A DNA stretch of 10,587 nt from Flavobacteriales bacterium UBA4660 (GTDB lineage Bacteria > Bacteroidota > Bacteroidia > Flavobacteriales_D > Sanyastnellaceae): the NCBI GenBank assembly GCA_002405435.1, contig DHLU01000032.1, forward strand, positions 1-10,587. The letters run 5' to 3'. The translations under genes and the position numbers were made by a program. The notes under the pieces were generated by a model. It worked only from the letters and a program-made list of their open reading frames with translations. It did no database searches and was not told the origin of the DNA. This document shows, one piece after another, positions 7,036 to 10,587 of this stretch (position 1 is the first letter of the stretch; each line of letters starts with the position of its first letter).

Positions 7036-7868
7036 AAGAGCTCTACGAGATTGTATCGGCAGCCAGCAGCAGAAAGGTAGCGCATACCTACAGCACCAGT
7101 TTCAGTATAGGGATCCGCACGCTGCATCACAGTCTGCGAAATGATGTATACGCTATCTACGGATTTGTAAGGCTGGCCGATGAAATCGTCGACACCTTCC
7201 ACGAATTTGACAAGACGAAACTGCTCGAAAAATTCAGGCAGGACACCGTAGATGCCATCCAGCAGCGAATCTCCCTCAACCCTGTGCTTCACTCATTCCA
7301 GTTGGCCTACCATAGAAATAATATTGAGTGGGAATTGGTAGACCAGTTTCTTATCAGCATGGAAATGGACCTCACCATGGGAAGTCACGACCGTGATTCA
7401 TTCAATACCTACATACTGGGTAGTGCAGAGGTGGTCGGACTCATGTGCCTGAGGGTTTTTACCAAGGGTGATGAGGGGCAATACCGCGATCTGAAACCTT
7501 TCGCCATGCGCCTCGGAGCCGCGTTTCAGAAAATCAACTTCCTGCGCGATGTAAAGGATGATTTTGAAGGCAAGGGCCGAACCTATTTCCCGGGCCTCGA
7601 CTGGTCGGCTTTCAGCGAAAAGGTGAAGGGGCAGATCGAACAGGAGATTCACGAAGACTTTGAGGAAGCCCGGGCAGGTATCCGCATGCTGCCGCGCGAA
7701 GCGCGTTTCGGGGTTTATGTGGCTTATGTGTATTACCAACGGCTCTTTCAGAAAATAAAATCGGTGCCGGCAGACCACATCATGAACCACCGCATACGCA
7801 TCAGTAACACCAGGAAAATGTTTTTGTTTATGCGCTCCTACTATGAGCACAACCTCAACCTGATATGA
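7032..7868 (+). CDS. crtB: Phytoene synthase
   Basis: Joins two geranylgeranyl diphosphates head to head to give phytoene, the committed step of the pathway. The 278 residues belong to the squalene/phytoene synthase family: the first Asp-rich motif D-E-I-V-D is at 50-54 in the usual context Y-G-F-V-R-L-A, and the second is at 168-177 (I-N-F-L-R-D-V-K-D-D). Both hold the Mg-diphosphate complex. S-A-E-V-V-G-L-M (131-138) is also a family feature. ATG 7032 overlaps the crtI stop by four bases, and its own TGA (7866-7868) overlaps the idi ATG by four bases, pointing to translational coupling. A squalene or diapophytoene synthase has the same fold, but the downstream cyclase and hydroxylase act on C40 carotenoids. 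Confidence 0.93.
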   Translation: MKELYEIVSAASSRKVAHTYSTSFSIGIRTLHHSLRNDVYAIYGFVRLADEIVDTFHEFDKTKLLEKFRQDTVDAIQQRISLNPVLHSFQLAYHRNNIEWELVDQFLISMEMDLTMGSHDRDSFNTYILGSAEVVGLMCLRVFTKGDEGQYRDLKPFAMRLGAAFQKINFLRDVKDDFEGKGRTYFPGLDWSAFSEKVKGQIEQEIHEDFEEARAGIRMLPREARFGVYVAYVYYQRLFQKIKSVPADHIMNHRIRISNTRKMFLFMRSYYEHNLNLI

Positions 7869-8383
7869 TGCGCGAAAAGGTTATTTTGGTTGACGACCGG
7901 GACCGAAGCATCGGGCGCATGGAAAAGATGAGGGCCCACCAGACCGGTCGACTGCACAGGGCCTTTTCTGTTTTTTTATTTAACCACCAGGGTCAATTGC
8001 TTCTGCAGCAGCGGGCCACTGTCAAGTACCATTCTCCGAATCTCTGGACCAACACCTGTTGCGGTCATCCCCGCTCCGGAGAAACCGTTATGGTCGCTGC
8101 AAAAAGACGCCTGATGGAAGAGATGGGGCTGCGGGCACCTATGGTGCACGCATTCACCCTCCGCTATAAATGCCACGTGGGCAATCGCCTCACCGAACAT
8201 GAAATAGACCATGTGCTCATCGGTGCCTGCAGCCGCAATCCGCAGCCCCGACCTGATGAGGTCACACAGTGGAAATACCTTTCAATGCCCGAAGTGAAAA
8301 TGGAAATGCAGCAAAAACCCGGTAACTTTACCGCCTGGTTCAGAATCGTTATGCCTGTGGTCGAAGACTGGATGAATGTTTAA
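7865..8383 (+). CDS. idi: Isopentenyl-diphosphate delta-isomerase, type 1
   Basis: Interconverts isopentenyl and dimethylallyl diphosphate, setting the precursor balance for GGPP. The 172-residue Nudix-fold protein shows the type 1 active site: the catalytic Cys66 in T-N-T-C-C-G-H-P, the acidic pair E111/E113 in L-T-E-H-E-I-D-H, metal-ligand histidines H25, H31 and H68, the Nudix-type R-R-L-M-E-E-M-G helix (81-88) and W158 in the conserved A-W-F-R. The start is either ATG 7865 (four-base overlap with crtB) or the adjacent ATG 7868; they differ by one residue. It is cytoplasmic and soluble. Its place inside the carotenoid operon suggests co-induction with pigment synthesis; organisms using the MEP pathway often have idi as a non-essential flux booster, but the pathway used here cannot be seen. 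Confidence 0.95.
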   Translation: MMREKVILVDDRDRSIGRMEKMRAHQTGRLHRAFSVFLFNHQGQLLLQQRATVKYHSPNLWTNTCCGHPRSGETVMVAAKRRLMEEMGLRAPMVHAFTLRYKCHVGNRLTEHEIDHVLIGACSRNPQPRPDEVTQWKYLSMPEVKMEMQQKPGNFTAWFRIVMPVVEDWMNV

Positions 8384-8386
8384 GCC

Positions 8387-8857
8387 ATGATATACCTACT
8401 CATTACGCTCGGCACCTTTGCCCTTATGGAAGGGATAACCTGGTGCACCCATAAATTCGTTATGCACGGTTTTATGTGGTACTTCCATGAAGATCATCAC
8501 CAGCCCAAACCGGGCTTCTTCGAGAAGAATGATTTCTTTTTCCTCATCTTCGCGATACCCAGTTTTATACTCATGTTGTTCGGAGCAAAGAACGGATTTG
8601 ACTTCCGGTTTTTTATCGGACTGGGTATCATGATGTACGGAACGGGTTACTTTCTCGTGCACGATGTGCTGATACACCAACGTTTTCGCTGGTTTGAACG
8701 CACAGACAATGTGTACTTCCGGGCACTCAGAAAGGCCCATAAGGTGCACCACAAGCACCTCGGCAAGGAAGACGGTGAATGTTTTGGTATGCTGGTAGTA
8801 CCGATGCGCTACTTCGTGGAGGCCGCCCGGTACAAACGGACCAAATACGCCAGGTAA
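8387..8857 (+). CDS. crtZ: Beta-carotene hydroxylase (CrtZ-type)
   Basis: A non-heme di-iron membrane enzyme that hydroxylates C3 and C3' of the beta-ionone rings, turning beta-carotene into zeaxanthin. All four His clusters of the fatty acid hydroxylase/CrtZ superfamily are present in 156 residues: H22-X4-H27, H34-X2-H37-H38, H92-X4-H97 and H118-X2-H121-H122. Hydrophobic segments lie at about 2-19, 50-66 and 75-91. The length is typical of bacterial CrtZ. ATG 8387 lies three bases after the idi stop, and the next gene begins five bases after the crtZ stop. A CrtW-type ketolase is unlikely, because the small size and the His spacing fit CrtZ. Confidence 0.93.
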   Translation: MIYLLITLGTFALMEGITWCTHKFVMHGFMWYFHEDHHQPKPGFFEKNDFFFLIFAIPSFILMLFGAKNGFDFRFFIGLGIMMYGTGYFLVHDVLIHQRFRWFERTDNVYFRALRKAHKVHHKHLGKEDGECFGMLVVPMRYFVEAARYKRTKYAR

Positions 8858-8862
8858 CTGCT

Positions 8863-9609
8863 GTGCAGCACTATACCTACCTGCTGGTTAACCTCTCCTG
8901 TGCAGCGGTGCCATTCCTGTTTTCATTCCATCCAGCCATACGTTTTTACCTGCACTGGAAAGGCTGGTTGGCCGGCACGGTGGGTACAATGCTGGTCTTT
9001 ATCCCCTGGGATGTAGCATTTACACGTATGGGCGTATGGGGGTTCAACCCCGAATACGTTACAGGTAAATACCTTGCTGACCTGCCCTTAGAGGAATGGA
9101 TGTTTTTTATCGCAATACCGTATGCCTGTGTCTTCACCTACCACTGCTTCCGCACATTCCTCCCGAGGCTGGGCGCTCAGCGGGCACTCCGCGGTATGGC
9201 CATCGCAATGGCCCTCGCGGCACTGGCCACAGGCCTTTCGGCCTTGGGCGACTGGTACACCGCCGCAGCCCACCTCGCCTGTGCCACGCTGCTGATACTC
9301 CACCTTTTTGTCTGGAAATCGGCGTTTATTCCCTGGTTTGTGCTCATGTACATCGTGATACTCGTGCCCTTCATCATCAGCAACGGGGTGCTCACCGGCC
9401 TGCAGTTTTGGCAATATCCGTTTTGGAATACACAACCCGAACGGGTGACCGACCAGGTCGTATGGTACAACAACGCTGAAAACCTTGGACTGCGCATTTT
9501 TTCCATGCCGCTCGATGATCTCGCCTATGGCCTGACCATGCTTCTGCTCAACGTCGGAATCTACGAGCGCTACCTGGCCTCGCGCACGAGGAAGGAAGAA
9601 ACGGCATAA
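8863..9609 (+). CDS. crtYcd: Lycopene cyclase, fused CrtYcd type
   Basis: An integral membrane, cofactor-free cyclase that converts lycopene to beta-carotene. The two halves match the heterodimeric CrtYc and CrtYd subunits of other bacteria joined in one chain. The first half carries G-V-W-G-F-N-P-E-Y (57-65) and the key P-L-E-E-W (75-79). The second carries W-Y-N-N-A-E-N-L-G-L-R-I-F and then M-P-L-D-D (215-219). About six or seven hydrophobic segments are seen in 248 residues. The start chosen is GTG 8863, giving the family-like M-Q-H-Y-T-Y-L-L and a five-base gap after crtZ. The longer frame from ATG 8779 would overlap crtZ by 79 bases and add a polar, unrelated N-terminus. It is the last gene of the operon, and its 3' end overlaps the convergent gene by 40 bases. 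Confidence 0.9.
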   Translation: MQHYTYLLVNLSCAAVPFLFSFHPAIRFYLHWKGWLAGTVGTMLVFIPWDVAFTRMGVWGFNPEYVTGKYLADLPLEEWMFFIAIPYACVFTYHCFRTFLPRLGAQRALRGMAIAMALAALATGLSALGDWYTAAAHLACATLLILHLFVWKSAFIPWFVLMYIVILVPFIISNGVLTGLQFWQYPFWNTQPERVTDQVVWYNNAENLGLRIFSMPLDDLAYGLTMLLLNVGIYERYLASRTRKEETA

Positions 9610-10587
9610 TGGTCTGAATACTCTTCCAGGTGCCGCTTATACCGGACGCAACGGTAGGCAGGATCATGCAGCACGTAGTCGATCCTGAAGGTAGGCCAGG
9701 CCCTCAGAAGGGTATTGTCGAAACCCGCGAAGGTATTTCCAATGCCTGACCCGGCCTCACTGAACGAATCCTCCAAATCCGCGGTAAGCAGGGAATAACA
9801 GTAGCTAACAGGGGTGTCATTGAAATCTCCGCACAACACCACAGGATACGGAGACTCTCCAATAGCGGCCGAAATTCTTTCGGCCTGACGCTGACGGCGC
9901 TTGAAGGCCTTCAGCAACCTCCGCGCAATACGTTTGCCGCCCTGCTCAACGTCTTGGCCCGCACTGTTTTCGGAAAGCAGGGCATAGTCTTCTCGCTGCA
10001 GCCGGATGGAGGCCAGGTGCGCATTAAACACGCGAAGGGTATCGGATCCCTTGACTATATCCGCGTATATGCAGTAATTGTTTACATCAGTTTCAAAGGG
10101 AACAAACCCTTTGTTAACCATCGGATAGCGCGATAGGATGGCTACACCGAAGAAGTCATGGCCGTTTACGGCATGGCTGTAACGCTCATGGTAATAGGGC
10201 GTAGGCAGAAATTCAAGCAAGGTGTCACGGGTGACGAAGTACCCTGGCCTTGTGGACTGAAAGAATTCCTGGAAACAAATCACGTCAGCATTGATTGAAT
10301 CCAGTTGCCTGAAAATTTTGTTGCGGGTTTCTTTGTTGGCATCCCACTGGTACAGGTTAAATAGCCTGACATTATAGGTAAGCACATGAAGGGCACTGTC
10401 TGGAACCGGCTGCGAATCAGCGCTGAACGAGACCGCATAAAACGCCATCAGCCTGCCGCTTCCCGCCAGCATGGCTACCAGCGAAAAAAGTGCATATTTC
10501 CATTTTTTAATTAGCCAGTAAAGCACGAAGAACAGGTTGACCGCAAGGATGTATGGATAGGCGAGCCCTGTCAGCGCAATGTACCCT
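9570..10587 (-). CDS. Membrane-anchored endonuclease/exonuclease/phosphatase-family protein (5' partial)
   Basis: The frame is open at the window's right edge and encodes at least 338 residues. A GTG at 10526 is not the real start, because the upstream codons continue in frame with a hydrophobic stretch (L-A-Y-P-Y-I-L-A-V-N-L-F-F-V-L-Y-W-L) before a second membrane segment, as in Bacteroidota members of the family. The catalytic domain has every family block in order: L-T-Y-N-V-R, C-F-Q-E, N-A-H-L, L-C-G-D-F-N-D-T-P, F-R-I-D-Y-V and Y-S-D-H-Y-A-V. These residues hold the divalent metal and cleave phosphodiester or phosphomonoester bonds. The domain should lie on one face of the inner membrane; the substrate (nucleic acid, sphingolipid or inositol phosphate) cannot be told. 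Its stop is TAG (9570-9572), inside the 3' end of the lycopene cyclase gene. It has no evident link with pigment synthesis. Confidence 0.88.
   Translation of the reverse strand, partial: GYIALTGLAYPYILAVNLFFVLYWLIKKWKYALFSLVAMLAGSGRLMAFYAVSFSADSQPVPDSALHVLTYNVRLFNLYQWDANKETRNKIFRQLDSINADVICFQEFFQSTRPGYFVTRDTLLEFLPTPYYHERYSHAVNGHDFFGVAILSRYPMVNKGFVPFETDVNNYCIYADIVKGSDTLRVFNAHLASIRLQREDYALLSENSAGQDVEQGGKRIARRLLKAFKRRQRQAERISAAIGESPYPVVLCGDFNDTPVSYCYSLLTADLEDSFSEAGSGIGNTFAGFDNTLLRAWPTFRIDYVLHDPAYRCVRYKRHLEEYSDHYAVSSFLVREAR

Noticed and set aside
8779..8862. N-terminal extension of the lycopene cyclase frame starting at ATG 8779
   Set aside because: It overlaps the conserved end of crtZ in another frame and encodes a polar stretch unlike the family. 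GTG 8863 gives a normal length and a five-base gap.
2..9609. Full reassignment of TAA/TAG to an amino acid
   Set aside because: TAA and TAG end several genes at the expected family C-termini (guaA TAA at 3536, crtYcd TAA at 9609, the LysM gene TAG at 5454).
10524..10526. GTG 10526 as the start of the endonuclease/exonuclease/phosphatase-family protein
   Set aside because: The same frame continues upstream to the window edge with family-like membrane-segment sequence, so the true start is beyond the window.

Overview
This window looks like chromosomal DNA from a member of the Bacteroidota. The evidence is a Bacteroidota-type -7 promoter element (TAnnTTTG and close variants), a C-terminal tail resembling the type IX secretion sorting domain, a LysM plus periplasmic-binding-fold protein of a kind common in that phylum, a membrane-anchored endonuclease/exonuclease/phosphatase-fold protein with a Bacteroidota-style N-terminus, and a carotenoid cluster ending in a fused CrtYcd-type lycopene cyclase. 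Base composition looks moderately GC-rich by eye. The organism cannot be placed more finely from sequence alone.

Layout. (1) 1-292, plus strand: the 3' end of a gene with a sorting-domain-like tail. (2) 304-1824, minus strand: a multi-pass GT-C-fold (GT39/ArnT-like) membrane glycosyltransferase. (3) 1825-2006: a divergent intergenic region holding two similar -7-like elements, one per direction, and a short perfect palindrome. (4) 2007-3536, plus strand: guaA (GMP synthase), complete in content but carrying an in-frame TAA at codon 120. (5) 3537-3696: intergenic, with a possible weak terminator hairpin. (6) 3697-5454, plus strand: a secreted or lipoprotein-type protein with three LysM domains and a periplasmic-binding-like domain, carrying an in-frame TAG at codon 80. 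(7) 5455-5523: a short leader with a perfect -7 box, a hairpin and a Shine-Dalgarno-like sequence. (8) 5524-9609, plus strand: a compact carotenoid operon, crtI-crtB-idi-crtZ-crtYcd. (9) 9570-10587, minus strand: an endonuclease/exonuclease/phosphatase-fold membrane protein that runs off the window end and overlaps crtYcd tail to tail.

How the genes work together. The carotenoid operon supplies DMAPP/IPP balance (Idi), condenses GGPP to phytoene (CrtB), desaturates it to lycopene (CrtI), cyclises it to beta-carotene (CrtYcd) and hydroxylates the rings (CrtZ), so zeaxanthin is the predicted end product. A GGPP synthase (crtE) is not in the window and must be encoded elsewhere. Genes abut or overlap by 4 bases, suggesting translational coupling. 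The first gene starts at TTG, behind a hairpin that can cover its ribosome-binding site.

The oddest feature is two premature in-frame stops, TAA in guaA and TAG in the LysM gene, in adjacent genes that are otherwise intact. Each sits where a single base change would restore a Lys, Gln or Glu codon. Real nonsense mutations, sequence error, or ochre-type suppression are the candidate explanations. No tRNA, rRNA, CRISPR array, insertion sequence or phage gene was seen, and no clearly novel multi-gene system was found.
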